A stretch of DNA of 64,000 bases from Marsupella aquatica (GCA_973895155.1 OZ316897.1:5642001-5706000), one strand, 5' to 3'. Positions 1 through 12,207 are shown, counted from the first letter of the stretch. The notes: generated by a model not told the origin, from the sequence alone. A program made the numbers and translations.

Positions 1-1762
1 AGACCTGCATCTCTATGGTCAGGGTTAAGGAACAATCTAGGAGAGATGTATCCTCAGATTATTCAGAACCCGTCAGTACCTCCTAGGCCGAATGTGCAAA
101 GATTTGCGGCGTGCTATAATTGTGGTCAACCTGGCCATTTTGCTAGAGAATGCCTGAATGCACGCAAACAGGGTGATGGACAACCAGCTCAGCTATGTAT
201 GGGATTCCGACAGGAAGGTCATATGCTAGGGCAATGTCCTACTTGGTTGGCAGGCCTGGCCGCAAATCATAAACTTTTGCCAGTCAAGATCTTACCGCCA
301 GGTACTACCCCCGGAGGAGTTCAAATCAACCACATCGAACTAGGATGGCAAGAGGATGCCGAGGCAGAGTTCGTACCATCTGATGATGAGGCCGAAGCCC
401 TATCAACCTTCTCAGAGGAGGATTTAGATCATGATTGCTACCGGGTCTCTACTCGATCTACCAGAAGGAAGGAAAGGTGGGATGGGCTGGCCAAAAATAA
501 AGGGAAGGTTACGGAGGAAAAGATCGACTCTTCGTCAACATCAACAGAAGGAGAAGGGAGGGCTCCGGCAATACAGGTAAGCCATGAGCCCACCAGTGAA
601 CCCAATCCTTCACAAGATAGCGACTTCAATCGAGATCATCCTAAGTTGTTCTACCCCTCTGTTACGGCTAGTGTTAAGGAACAACTAAGAGAATTAGAAA
701 CCCTGGAGAATACCGAAGCCATTGCCAAGGATGTAAAACGAGCAAAAGCATTGTTTGCTTCGGAAGACCCAACAGCTGTGGAGACTAGCGTGGCAAAACT
801 GGCCGAATCCAAGACGGAGACACCACCAGAGGAGAAGCCGATTGTTCCCTATGACCTGGCTAAAGATGTACTAGAATCTAGAGTCTCGGCAATAGTAGGT
901 CAACTATTGAAAAATAGCCTGTACTTCCGGAAGCAATTAAGGAAGGCTATTCTCGGCAAGCCAAGATTACCCAAGGTAGCAACCAGATCAGACGTACTAA
1001 TGATAGAAGAAGATCAAGGAGCCCCAGCATTACCATTAATGATTCAAGGAGAATTATTACTACGGGTACCCATCGATGGAGGATCAGGGGTATGTATTAT
1101 GATTGATTCAACAGCAAAAGGGTGGGGTCTAACACCGGAGATAACTGGAAGAGTGTTGAACATGGCCAATGGATATCAGGTCATTCCCACGGGAGTGTTA
1201 ACCGGCATCAAGACAGAGATAGGAGGTATCTTCTTGAGCATTAACTATGTAGTAATGAAGCCGGTAAATCCTACGTCATTCCGGCTATTGATTGGTAGGC
1301 CATGGCTGTACCTAGCCAAGGTAATAGAAGATTGGGGTAAAAAGCAGTTCACTTTTGGGACCCCCTCTATCACGGTATCCTGGGACACTAAGGATGACCG
1401 TAGGAAAAAGCATAAGGGAAGTAGATGGGTACGACAGTGGACTGGAGTCAGCCGATGAAGTACGTTGGTTAGAATGCCTCACTGACCTAACCGAAGAAAG
1501 TGTCTTTGGACCAGAGGTACCCCCCATCGGATTATGGCAAGAACCAATGGAAGGTGACTTGGAAGAAGAAGACGAAGAGGTCGAGGACTGCTTTACAATA
1601 GAATCCACCTTTTTAGCTGCAATTCCGGAGGAAGTAAAGGATGTAGACCAATTGGATGAAACGGCTAAGTGGGGAGCAGTAGCAGGGACAGTGGATTTTC
1701 TGCAGGCGTTGTGGCAGAGCCGGCAGGGTTCACAACGCCATCGATCATCGGCAAGGAATTAA
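1..1762 (+). pseudogene. Gag C-terminus and retropepsin-like protease of Gy1-a
   Basis: The frame is open from the first base, continuing gag from outside the window. A CCHC zinc knuckle (CYNCGQPGHFAREC, bases 112-153) is followed by a degenerate second knuckle around 196-237 that has lost a cysteine. An acidic, Ser/Glu-rich linker leads to the protease, whose active-site motif is IDGGSG at about 1072-1089 and whose distal motif is LLIGRPWL near 1285. A one-base insertion near 1408 relative to the copy at 39237-39899 moves the protease tail into another frame, which stays open to the stop at 1760-1762. The family makes nucleocapsid and the protease that matures the polyprotein. Identification is strong; this copy is broken. 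Confidence 0.88.
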
Positions 1763-2160
1763 ATACCAAGGGATCGGCATACAAGCCGATTACGAGGGCA
1801 GAACAAATTGAGGCCCTATTAGAAGCCGAGAGAGCACAGCGGCCTGACTCTCAGGAGCAAGAGGTGGATGAGATGGACAGACACAATCCAAAGCCAAGGC
1901 AGGAAGGGGAGCCGACCACCAATTCAAAACCAAATAGACCGGCAAGGGGACAATCTATGGACACCAAGGAAGGGACCGACTCGGCTAGTCCAGCCGAGAT
2001 TCCAGTTTATGGAGGTATGAGATTGGAGAGACTGGAAGCCGAACTGGACCCGAATTTGAAGAAGCAGATTAATATGATCCAAGCACGGCAATATCGGAAG
2101 CTCGACTTAGGAGAGGGAAGAGAACTGAACTTAGGGAGAAACCTAGTACCTGAGCTCGAG

Positions 2161-2276
2161 GAAGAGATCAGTGACTTATTGATTGAATTTCAGGATGTGT
2201 TTGCATGGAGTCACCAAGGAAGAGATCAGTGACTTATTGATTGAATTTCAGGATGTGTTTGCATGGAGTCACCAAG
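2161..2276 (+). repeat. 58-bp tandem duplication inside RT
   Basis: Bases 2161-2218 are repeated directly at 2219-2276 (both begin GAAGAGATCAGTGAC). The copy at about 22120-22190 has a single unit. Because 58 is not a multiple of three, the duplication throws the RT frame by one base. Confidence 0.95.
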
Positions 2277-4934
2277 ATCTAAAGGGAGTAGATCCAACAC
2301 TAGGGGAACATCGAATTGATCTCATGTTAGGAGCCAAATCATTTCGACAACCAATTCGAAGGATGAACCCGAAGTATTCCCTGCTGGTCAAAACAGAAAT
2401 CGACAAACTAGTGGAAGCTGGATTCATCACTCCAGTCCTGCATTCAGACTGGGTGTCTCCAATTGTGATAGTTCCCAAGAAAGCTGGACCCGATGGTAAA
2501 CCCAAGATCCGGGTTTGTCAGGATTACAGGAAGCTGAATGAAGCAACATTAAAAGACCATTTTCCTTTACCGTTTACTGATATGGTACTAGACATGGTAG
2601 CCAGTCATGAACTATATTCATTCATGGATGGATACTCTGCTTATAACCAAATCAGGATTCGGCAGGAAGACCAAATCAAGACGGCCTTCATCACGGAATG
2701 GGGGATCTATGTCTTCAATCGTATGCCGTTTGGACTCTGCAACGCACCAGCTATGTTTCAACGATTAATGGTGAACATTTTTCATGATTACTTGAGAAAG
2801 TTCATGGAAATCTTCATTGATGACTTTGCAGTATTCGGGAAGGCATCGAAACATGCTAAATACCTCAAAACCTTCATGAGATGTAGAGAGGTGGGTCTCA
2901 AGTTACACCCAGATAAATGTTTCTTTGCAGTAACCGAGGGGGTGCTACAAGGTATCAAGGAAGGGCATTGAGATTGACAAAGGTAAGCTAGCAGTATGGC
3001 TAGATATCATGCAACCTAAGAACATAAAGGATGTAAGATCCTTCTTGGGATGCATTGGTTACTATCGCCGGTTCATCAAGGATTTTGCCAAGCTAGCTTT
3101 ACCATTAACCAACATGCTCAAGGCAGGAGCAGACTTCGAACCCACACCCGAACGAGTCACAGCGGTGGTAGAATTGAAGCAGATGTTAGTAGAGGCCCCA
3201 GTCATGATAGCACCGGACTGGAACAAAGATTTTCATGTTTTTGTAGATGTCTCGGGCTTCTGTATCGGCTCAGTACTAAGTCAGTTGGATGAGAAAGGAA
3301 GGGACCATCCCATATACTTCGCAAGCCGTCAGCTTGCCGATGCCGAACGGAACTACTCCACCACAGAGAGAGAAGCATTAGGAGTCATTTATTCTTGTAA
3401 AAAGTTTAGGCATTATTTACTAGGGTACAAGGTAATCTTTCATACCGATCATGAAAGTTTGAAGTACCTAGTCAATAAGCCAGACCTTACAGGCAGAGTA
3501 GCAAGATGGATTTTGCTATTACAGGAGTTTGACTATGAGCTGAGGATCAAGCCGGGAAAGTTACACGCCAATGCCGACTTCTTTTCAAGGATCACAGGTA
3601 AACCTGCCACGGATTGCATCGATGATCGATTCCCCGACGAGGAGCTATTCGTTGTGGAAATAGCTGATACATGGTACCCTGAGATTTTACAATTTCTTAG
3701 CACTTCCAGATTACAGCCAAGATTAAGCCGAGAGCAAGCCGCAGTCTTTGTGCGGAAGGTCAGACAGTATCAGTGCATTAAAGGCATACTGCACAAGCAT
3801 GGAATCAACGGCATGATTCAAAGGTGTTTGGAAAAGGGAGAGGTAAAACGAGTCCTACGGGCCATGCATGGAGAGGAGGCCGGAGGACATTTTGCCCCAG
3901 TAACCACGTCTAAGAAGATATTAAATGCCGGTTACTGGTGGCCCACCTTGCACAAGGATGTCTATCAGTTTATCAAACAATGCGATCCTTGTCAACGAGC
4001 GGGAGGACCAAGGGCGTCCACCAGACATCCACTGCACCCTATTCTACCTCTGGCACCATTCGAGAAGTGGGGTATTGATTACATTGGACCTCTGAAACAA
4101 GTACATAATCCTGGCTACGGATTATGCAACTAAATGGGTAGAGGCCAGACCAACAACGAAGGATGATGCAATTACTACGGCTAGATTCATGTATGAGCAG
4201 ATCTTCACCAGGTATGGAGCACCCCTAGAATTAGTTAGTGATAGAGGAACCCATTTTTTGAATGATATAATTAGTCGTTTAAATGAGCAGTATTTAGTTA
4301 AACATAGGCCTACTACTCCCTACCATCCAAAGGCAAATGGGTTGACAGAACGAGCAAACAGAATTATAGGAAAGATATTGAACAAGACAGTAGCTCAGAA
4401 CAAACTCGATTGGGATGATAAATTGTTTGCTGCTGTTTTTGCTTACAATCTTGCCTATAAATCCACTACCGGTCATACACCCTTCTTCTTAACCTTTGGA
4501 CAAGAAGCCCTGGTACCCATGCAACTTGAGATACCGACATTTCAAGTTACAATTGAGGAAAGAGCCTCAGCGGAAGAGAGCCTAAAGGAGCGAGAATATA
4601 GGTTAGAAGCTTTAGAGGAGGCGAGAATGATTTCAGCCGAGAGAGTAGAATATAGACAGAATATCATGAAGCAGCAGTATGATAAAAAGTTGAAAGTAGT
4701 TAGTATTCACACCGGTGATCTTGTGCTACTTTATGACAGTAGGTATAGTAGGTTTCCAGGAAAGCTTTACACTCGCTGGTTAGGACCCTTTAGAGTAACC
4801 ATGATGTTCCCCAATGGCTCCGTACAATTGGCCAACATTACGGGAGAGGTATATCCAGTTCGCATCCATTATGACCGCCTCAAGAAATACTATATGGACG
4901 AAGATGAAGTTGTTCGCGAGGACGCTTCACAATT

Positions 4935-4947
4935 AAGTGGGGAGCTA
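4935..4947 (+). other. Polypurine tract of Gy1-a
   Basis: AAGTGGGGAG followed by CTA lies immediately before the LTR start TGTGATGCC. It is also coding sequence for the last residues of integrase. The same arrangement is at 25751-25763 in Gy1-c. In this class of element the tract primes plus-strand DNA synthesis. Confidence 0.7.
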
Positions 4948-7900
4948 TGTGATGCCTAGACAGGAATCACTCGGCCAGTTAAGTGGGTAAAGCAGGAAGG
5001 CACCCTAGGAACACCTTAGTATAGGGACAAAACAAGGAAAATATAAACCATTAGGGGCAACCATGGAACCCGGGCCGAGGCCGGAGGTAAGGACGCTGAG
5101 GGTGAAAACTCGATTAGGGTTAGGGTGCGTTAAGCGTCGGCGGCTAGGAAGGATCAACGGGAAGAAGGACCGGCAGAGGAGAGGGGTAAGGAGCGCTTGC
5201 AGGAGATGGTGGCTCATTTGTGAGCACGAACTAGGCAGACGACTACGGGAGGCCAACTACTGTCAGCTGCTTAGGCAAGCACTCGGGGGGAGAGTAGATA
5301 CCAACGATCGACCTAAGGAGGGTATGAGCAACGTCAATCAAGCGGCACATTTCTGGGGATGCCTGTTCGAACGGGCAACTGAGTACATCAAGACTTACGA
5401 GGACGAGGAATCAGAAAGGGCAGCTCGAGAACGGCAGGAGCTCGCTCGATTGTGGGAGCTGCAGAAGACGGCTTTCTTAGGAGGCGAACTCATCAAGGAC
5501 GAGTTCCTGTGGACGCCTACCTCCAATCAACTCGACGATCTTCTGTTTTGCAAAGACAGCGTCGTCGGCATCCGAGAGACCATCAAGAACTACAACGACA
5601 TACACTGGGAATTAAAGGGTAGCACGGAAAGGTGGACCCAGGCAACGGTGCTAGGAGAAACCTCCACGGCAGCAGAGATGAAGAGGAAGGGAGCCGTCAA
5701 CGATGAAGCCACCCCGGCAAAAAAAACGAGGTCGGCGGCACCAAAGAAGCCAGCCGAGCAGCAGAGCAGGAGGCAGGGAGAAGCCGAAGAGGAGGAGGTC
5801 GATCCCATCAAGGCCATTCCAACCAGGGATGACACCTGGAAGGGCTGGGCGGCAACCCTACCGGTGGAGGTGCAACTACATTTTGCACGGGAGGAGGATG
5901 CATGCTTTACGGCCATGCAGACCAAGAAGTACCAAGGCTTCATGGCCGGATCCGGCTTAGAGGCCTTTGTAAGATTACCATGGCTGAAGCCGGAGGTACC
6001 GGAGTCAGACCTATTAGAATTCGTGGGGTCATGGGAACCCGAGACCAATTGCACGAGGATATATGGGAAGGATTTCTATCTTACTCCCAAGGTAATTGCC
6101 GAAGTGTTTGGCTTGCCGATAGGCAATAAGACCAAAGTTGATACCAGGAAGACCTTGCCTGACAAGGAGTTCCGGTCGTTCCCCGGGCCATCAACGAAGA
6201 ATGGCTTCTTCCGGAACACCTGCACCAACCCGCACATAGGAGAGATGATCGACTTCTTGCGGGTGACCATGCATTGTAACTTGCCGAGGGCAGAGATCGG
6301 CAAGGCACAGGTCTATCTGGCAGAAAGGCCAGACCCAAGCCGGGACTACAACGGGTACCTCCTCAACCAATTGAAGAAGATCTTAAAGGAGGAGCAGCAG
6401 GTAATCGGCATGGGGAGCGTGTCGCGGCTTGGCTATCACATGCCGCTGTTGTGCCGGTATGCCAGAGGTCAGACTTTTGCCCCAGTACTTCCCCTGCAGG
6501 TAAGGGCACCCGAGGAAGCTCCAACGCCGAGGCCGTTGGCTGAGAAGCCTCAACCACCTGTTAGCCCTACGATCGAGCAGGTGTTTAGGCCCAGGAAGGA
6601 GGACTTGCCGATGCAGCAACCAGGCATGCAGAGTCTGCTGAAACTACTGGAGAAAGAAAAGAAATTGGCATCGGCAACAACAACGGCAACGGCAACAATG
6701 CAGGACACTACTACAGAGGTAGGCCTACACCGGCTCACAAGAGAAAACCCCTTTGCTGGAGACAAGGAGAGAATCAAGCCGGAATCCAAGCCAGGTGTTC
6801 GAATGTATGTGGGAATCTCACGCTCCGAATCTGAGGCAGAATTGCCTAAAGCTCCTACCGACGAAGAGGAGAGGGAGAAGCCGGACGTCCAAGAAGTAGA
6901 GGAGGCAGTGGAGGACTGCAACCATGATAATTCCGGCTATGGGTCGGACCATCACGTTCCAGGAGTAAGGACCTGTGGCTGGTTTGTCCCCACACTTCCA
7001 AGGGTAGTGCAAGGGGACCCCAACCAACAGAGTAGCCCTAAGTCTCCCCCACCAGATGTTGCTCCCCCGAGCTTCGACGGCATACAACAGACGGTGCAGG
7101 AATTTCAGGAGCGAATCAGGCAGGAAGAGGAGGCAGCCTTGGCTAGGGAAAAGGATTTACCAGGAGGAGATTGGCCGGAGGACATCAGGCGGCTAGCCAA
7201 AAAAGGAAGCAAACCTCTAGCCACGATTGAAGAGATCCGCAAGACGGCTTGGGAGCAGAGGCCGCGATGGGCGATGCCGATCACTTCTACTTACTCCACC
7301 TACGCTAAGAATAGAGCCGTGAAGTATGGTGAGATATGTGGGGAACTTGCGCTCGGCATCTTTGGGGAGGAGTTGGAGGTAGGACCCTTTTTCCATAGGG
7401 AGCAGTTGGAGAAGCACCAATTAGAAGAAGCGGTGGCTTTAGAGAGAAGCAAGAAGGACGAGGTCATCCGGCGGCTTAGGAGGATGGAAGCCGAGATTGA
7501 AGATCTAAGGGCGGCCAAGAAAGCCCAAGATGAACTGCGGATTAAGCGGCATGAGCTGAACATCATGCAGGGGCAGTTGGACACCGCGCAGGCTGATAAT
7601 CAGATTATCAAGGATAAACTGACTCAGACACAGGGAGAATTGGCCGACGCAATCAAGGACAGGGAGAAATGGAAGAAGGAGCTGAGAGACGCAGAGGAAG
7701 CCCATATAGCAGTCAACAACCGGGTCACGGCAGAGACTCAGAGAAGGGAGAGGGCGCTGAAGGAAGAGCTCGAGGTCATCCGCAGAACCCTTGAGCAGAA
7801 GGAGGCCGAGTTAGGGAAATCCTATCAAGGGATTATTGCGCTACAGTAGGAGCTTGCATCCCTAACGGCCAGCTTCAAGGCCGACCTGCGGGAGAAGGAC

Positions 7901-9280
7901 GCCCAGCTCGACCAGACTTATGCCAAGATGAATAACATGGAGTCTGAGGTCGTAGCGGAGCTTGACAAGGAGCTAAGAGCAACCCAAGAGGAGAGGGCTA
8001 CCACCAAGAAGGAATTGGAGGAAGCCCACAGGGAATTGGAGGAAGCCAAAAACAAGCTGGAGGAGGCACGTAAGGACCTGGATGAGACCCAGGAGGAGTT
8101 GGAGGAAATCACGAGGAAGATGGAGAACCTACAACGGCGGGCCGACAACCAAACAGAGCGGCTGAAGAAACAAGCCGCAATATTTAAATGCTTAGCTGCA
8201 TCAGGTCCATCTCCCATTGGGGCAAACCAGTTACCAGGGGTGGTAATTGCCGAAGGACCAGCCGTGACACACGGCCCGGTGCCGGACGTTGGCGGCAAGG
8301 GGAAGGAACCGACTATGGAGATAGTGAAGAAGAAGAAGCGGAAACCTTCGGGGCCCGGAGGTTATTCGACCCCTCAAGCCGTACTCAAACCGGCACCAAC
8401 CTCCGGCATGAACACGGCAACAGATCCCGCTATCACCAAAGGTGGGGATGGCGCGGCCCAAGCCGAACTACTCAGTAATGAGGCCGGTATCCCAGATCCA
8501 CCTCTTGAGCAGGCCTGGGAGGCCGTAGCCGAGGCTGAGGCCGTAGCCGAGAATGATTCCCGAGCCGATGCCGAAGCCGAGGGTGGGCCCAGTCAGGCCG
8601 ATGGAGAGTTGACTCAGTCAAGGACAGGTAATCTGTCAGGGAACGAACCAACGGCAGTGGCTGAGGAGGAAGCGTTGGGGGCGTCCATTGAGGATCCACC
8701 ACCGGTGTCATGACGGTGCAAGGGCGCCGTTCCTTTTAGGAAGGGCGGACGTGGAGGTAGGAGGCGTGAGTGGGCAGGGCGGGCGCTGATCTCCAAGTTT
8801 AGGATTAGGATCAGGACCAGGAGCGGCCCTGACACTTAGCTTAGTGGGATTGCGGTTCCACTGGTAGGAGCAACACTTGTGCTCCTGCCTTGCTATACAT
8901 AGGTAGATCCGGGCAGATAGATTACTGTTAGGTAGATTAGGCTTACGCTGCAAAGAATTAGGTGGATCCACTACCAGGATAAGTACCTGGGCAGCGGGGA
9001 CCTCAGGGCCTCTTCTTTAAGCAAGTTTTTAGTTTGCACCAGCCGGGCTGGGATCAAGTAGTAAGAGAAGCTCTCGGTTAGTCATACAATGACCCTTGTG
9101 TATATTCATGTTTCCTCATGCCTAAGAGCTGAATAGAGTTGGCCTCACGGCTTAGTTCGCAGAGCTTGTGTATGAGATGTACTATTTGTATGGCAAGCGC
9201 ATGGTATGACTCAGTCAGAAGGAGTCATTTTGCTATTTGTGTGTCGCATTAACTTGTGTGAAGAGTGCCCACATCAACCA
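4948..9280 (+). repeat. 3' LTR of Gy1-a, giant and ORF-bearing, truncated at its 3' end
   Basis: The 5' boundary is the TGTGATGCCTAG that follows the polypurine tract; the same boundary occurs in Gy1-c at 25764 and, as TGTGCTGCCTAG, at 53416 on the minus strand, where host sequence begins. The LTR contains the accessory ORF at 5063-8713 and a non-coding tail. Similarity to the complete Gy1-c LTR stops at CCCACATCAA (9280), where an inverted fragment of another LTR begins. Confidence 0.82.
5063..8713 (+). pseudogene. LTR-embedded accessory ORF of Gy1-a, one nonsense codon
   Basis: One frame of 1,217 codons runs from ATG 5063 to the stop at 8711-8713, broken only by TAG at 7847-7849; the Gy1-c copy has CAG there. 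A basic N-terminal segment leads to a Lys/Glu linker (about residues 200-250). Next comes a globular region of about residues 258-470, with GLEAFVRLPW, YLTPKVIAEVFGLPIG, GFFRNTCTNP and YNGYLLNQLKKIL. It resembles the putative plant transposon protein family often fused to or near plant retroelements (Transposase_32-like; from memory). A long coiled coil follows (about 770-1040), then a KKKKRKPSG basic cluster and an acidic Ala/Glu-rich tail. No catalytic motif is evident and function is unknown. A structural or nucleic-acid-binding role is only a guess. Confidence 0.8.
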
Positions 9281-11095
9281 ACAGAGGAGGCTGTCCTCTC
9301 CCTCTGCTCTCCACGGGAAGGAGCCTTAGGCTGCTCTGCCTCCAATTCGGGGCTTGAGGCTCCCACATACATTCGCACTCCCGGCTTGTGTTCCAGCCTC
9401 CTTCTTTCTTTGGCTCCGATAAAGGGGTTTTCCCTCCTGAGTCGGCTTAGGCCAGCCTCTGGGGCAGTGTCCTGTACCGGTGTCGTTGCCGTTGCTGGTG
9501 CCGTTCTCTCCTTCTCCAGCATTTTCAGCAGATTCTGCATGCCTGATTGCTGCATCGGCAAGTCTTCTTTCCTTGGCCAAAACACCGGCTCGATCGTAGG
9601 ACTGGCATGCTGGTTGGGCTCTTCTGTTGCCGGTCTCTGCTCCGGAACCTCCTCCGGTGCCCTTGCCGATAGGGGAAGTACTGGGGCAAAGATTTGACTT
9701 CTGGCATACCGGCACAACAACGGCATGTGATAGCCAAGCCGGGACACGCTTCCCACGCCGATCACCTGCTGTTCCTCCTTCAAGATCTTCTTCAGTTGGT
9801 TGAGGAGGTACCCGTTGTAATCCCGGCTTGGGTCTGGCCTTTCTGCCAGGTAGACCTGAGCCTTGCCGATCTCTGCCCTTGGCAAGTTACAATGCATGGT
9901 CACCCGCAAGAAATTGATCATCTCTCCGATGTGCGGGTTGGTGCAGGTGTTGCGGAAGAAGCCATTCTTCGTTGATGGTCCTGGGAACGACCGGAACTCC
10001 TTGTCAGGTAAGGTCTTCCTGGTATCAACCTTGGTCTTATTACCCATCGGCAAGCCAAACACCTCAGCAATCACCCGGGGAGTGAGATAGAAATCCTTCC
10101 CATACACCCTCGTGGAATTGGTCTCGGGTTCCCATGATCCCACGAATTCTAATAAGTCCGAGTTCGGCACCTCCGGCTTCAGCCATGGTAATCTTACGAA
10201 GGCTTCCAAGCCGGATCCAGCCATGAAGCCCTGGTACTTCTTGGTCTGCATGGCCGTAAAGCATGCATCCTCCTCCTGTGCAAAATGTAATTGCACTTCC
10301 TCTGGTAGGGTCGCTGCCCAGCCTTTCCAGGTGTCATCCTTTGTTGGAATGGCATTGATGGGATTGACCTCCTCCTCTTCAGCTTCTCCCTGCCTCCTAT
10401 TCTGCTGCTCTGCTGGCTTCCTTGGTGCCACCGACCTCGTTCTTTTTGCCGGGGTGGCCTCTTCATTGTTGTTTCCTTTCCTCTTCATCTCGGCTGCCGT
10501 GGATGTTTCTCCTAGCACAATTGCCTTTGTCCACCCTTCCGTGCTACCCTTCAACTCCCAGTGCGCGTCGTTGCAGCGGTTGATGGCTTCCCGGATGCCG
10601 ACGATTCTATCTTCGCAAAATAGAAGGTCATCGAGCTGATTGGCAGTAGGAGTCCACAAGAACTCGGCCTTGATGAGTTCTCCTCCTAAGAAGGCAGACT
10701 TTTGCAGCTCCCACAGTCGAGCGAGCTCCTGCCGTTCTCGAGCTGCTCTCTCCAATTCTTCGTCCTCGTAAGTCCCAATGTACTCAGTTGCCCGTTCGAA
10801 CAGGCATCTCCAAAAATGTGCCGCTTGATTGACGTTGCTCATACCCTCCTTGACTCGATCATTGGTATCTATTCCCACCCAGAGTGCTTGCCTAAGCAGC
10901 TGACAGTATTTGGCCTCCCGTAGTCGTCTGCCCAGTTCGTCCTCTCCTCCTCTGGTCTTCTCCTCTCCTCTCCTCCTCTCCTCCTCTCCTCTTCCCTCCC
11001 GTTGGTCACCCCTAGCTGCTGACGCTTAGCGCGCCCTAACCCTAATCGTGTTCTCTCCCCAGCGTCCTTACTTCCGGCCTCGGCCCGGGTTCCAT
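9281..11095 (-). pseudogene. N-terminal part of the Gy1 accessory ORF (Gy1-b)
   Basis: The expected ATG is at 11095, but the first 70 codons are disrupted by a purine-rich expansion (GAGGAGA repeats, 10935-11000). From 10878 the frame is open for more than 500 codons. It holds the same globular region as the other copies: GLEAFVRLPW, YLTPRVIAEVFGLPMG and GFFRNTCTNP. It is cut at 9281 before the coiled coil begins. The intact stretch helps confirm which residues are conserved among Gy1 copies. Confidence 0.8.
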
Positions 11096-11212
11096 AGTCA
11101 CCCTTAATTGTTTATATTTTCCTTGTCTTGTTACTATACTAAGGTGTTTCAAGGGTACACTCCTGCTTTTACCATGTAAACTAGCCTAGTGATTCCTGGC
11201 TAGGCATCATAT
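9281..11212 (-). repeat. Inverted 5' portion of a Gy1 LTR (Gy1-b)
   Basis: Read on the minus strand it starts at the LTR terminus (TGATGCCTAGCCAGG, about 11212) and runs through the start of the accessory ORF to 9281. Beyond 11212 similarity to integrase is absent, so the LTR start is a real element boundary and not an internal break. The other end abuts the truncated Gy1-a LTR head to head. Confidence 0.82.
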
Positions 11213-11260
11213 TGTTCAACTCGACCAGATAATAACTTTGATAAATCTCCTACAATTGTT

Positions 11261-11869
11261 ATGGAGAATGCATCAAACACTCTAAGGCAAGGGGACGAGG
11301 TTGAAATGCTCATTGATGGGTGTTGTGTAGCCCTTGGAGTTATTTTCAAGGTAAATCCAAAGGACCGATGTCACAACATATTACTTGGTGAGTCTCGGAT
11401 CAGTGTGAAAATCACTGATGTTATTCATGGTAGTAAGGCTTTACCTTACATACACAATGGGGCTGAAACAATTGAAGAGGCAAAAGACTCATGGGTTCTC
11501 TGGGACTTGGCCCATGTTCATAAAAAAGGTTGGAATGTTGATGAAGGTAGAAAGTCTTCCTCTAAGAAGCAAGGTGATGGCGACGTTTTTATTGAGGAGA
11601 GTTGTGTCTCACAGTCTCCATCAACAAAAACGACCAAAACTCATTCTGATTATTACCAACGGTCCAACTGGATGTCAGGGTTGGTCGAATTATACATTGG
11701 TTCAGTACAATCGAGTAAGGTTGCCACTGGGACTATCACTGTGCCTCAAGCAACGGCGGCTGTTGATGATGAAATCCTGGGAGAAGACTATGTAGGGGTT
11801 GCTGTGAAAGATGTCATGGAATCGCAATACTTTCCAAGCATTCACAAGCGACTAATTAATTTGGTTTGA
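11261..11869 (+). CDS. DUF8039-like protein fragment of transposon origin
   Basis: The 202-residue ORF begins MENASNTLRQGDEVEML and contains GVIFKV, a spaced VKITDVIHG segment, and WVLWDLAHVHKKG. This pattern of short strands ending in a Trp-x-x-x-hydrophobic-Val box resembles the DUF8039 domain found with plant CACTA/Ptta transposase and Ulp1-type transposon proteins. It is not attached to any transposase or protease here. A small ORF at 11912-12100 follows with no recognised content. It may be a captured fragment or the remnant of a larger element; domain assignment is by eye. Confidence 0.4.
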   Translation: MENASNTLRQGDEVEMLIDGCCVALGVIFKVNPKDRCHNILLGESRISVKITDVIHGSKALPYIHNGAETIEEAKDSWVLWDLAHVHKKGWNVDEGRKSSSKKQGDGDVFIEESCVSQSPSTKTTKTHSDYYQRSNWMSGLVELYIGSVQSSKVATGTITVPQATAAVDDEILGEDYVGVAVKDVMESQYFPSIHKRLINLV

Positions 11870-12207
11870 TGGCGAATTGATCACACAAAACTAGTAGCAA
11901 CTGGAAAATTTTTGTCAAACATTCTGGTGGAAGGTACAGAGAATATGGAGTCAATGGATAGGGATGATCTGAATCCGGATCATGTGGTTGGATCCGCATC
12001 CGGATGTCGTCAAAGGCCATATAACTTCAACAAGAGGAATCAAGTTGATCCTGTTGAGAAGAAAAGGAGGCTCTTGCAAACCAAGGCTGTGGAAAGGTAA
12101 AAAGGAGCTACAGAATGAAAGTGATCCATTTTAAAACATTTTAACCTTACTTGAAGCTTATTTAGGTTTATTCATCACCCCTTAATCCATTTTAAGCCTC
12201 AAAGGAA
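11870..12207. other. No supported gene
   Basis: A short open stretch (11912-12100, 62 residues, Asp- and Lys/Arg-rich) is the only coding-like signal. It could extend the DUF8039-like fragment through a frameshift. Confidence 0.4.

Larger units (their letters stand above)
1669..4959 (+). pseudogene. Reverse transcriptase, RNase H and integrase (pol) of Gy1-a
   Basis: The pol frame overlaps the protease frame between 1669 and 1762 at a -1 offset. RT motifs are visible: KIRVCQDYRKLN near 2500, the LPF fingers region, and FIDDFAVFG near 2812 as the YxDD-type catalytic box. RNase H starts around HVFVDVSGF (about 3235) and has HTDHESLKYL near 3440. Integrase has an HHCC-type zinc module (3880-4000), then WGIDYIGP, SDRGTHF and a PKANGLTERAN region carrying the D,D,E residues, and a GPF-type module (WLGPFRV, near 4780). 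Breaks: the 58-bp duplication at 2161-2276 shifts the frame, a short deletion near 2945 shifts it again, and about 23 bases are missing near 4097 between zinc module and core. The stop codon at 4957-4959 lies inside the 3' LTR. Confidence 0.93.
1..9280 (+). mobile_element. Ty3/Gypsy LTR retrotransposon Gy1-a, 5' part outside the window
   Basis: Order seen is gag C-terminus with zinc knuckle, retropepsin, RT, RNase H, integrase, polypurine tract and a long 3' LTR. The LTR starts at 4948 and is cut at 9280, about 450 bp short of the end seen in the Gy1-c copy. No chromodomain follows the integrase, so this is probably not a chromovirus. The coding region carries several frameshifts, a 58-bp duplication and a nonsense codon, so this copy cannot move by itself. 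Comparison with the inverted copy at 39071-53416 was used to place breaks and ends. Confidence 0.92.

Noticed and set aside
9206-9697. Plus-strand ORF of 163 codons at 9206
   Set aside because: It is the antisense of the accessory ORF fragment of Gy1-b.
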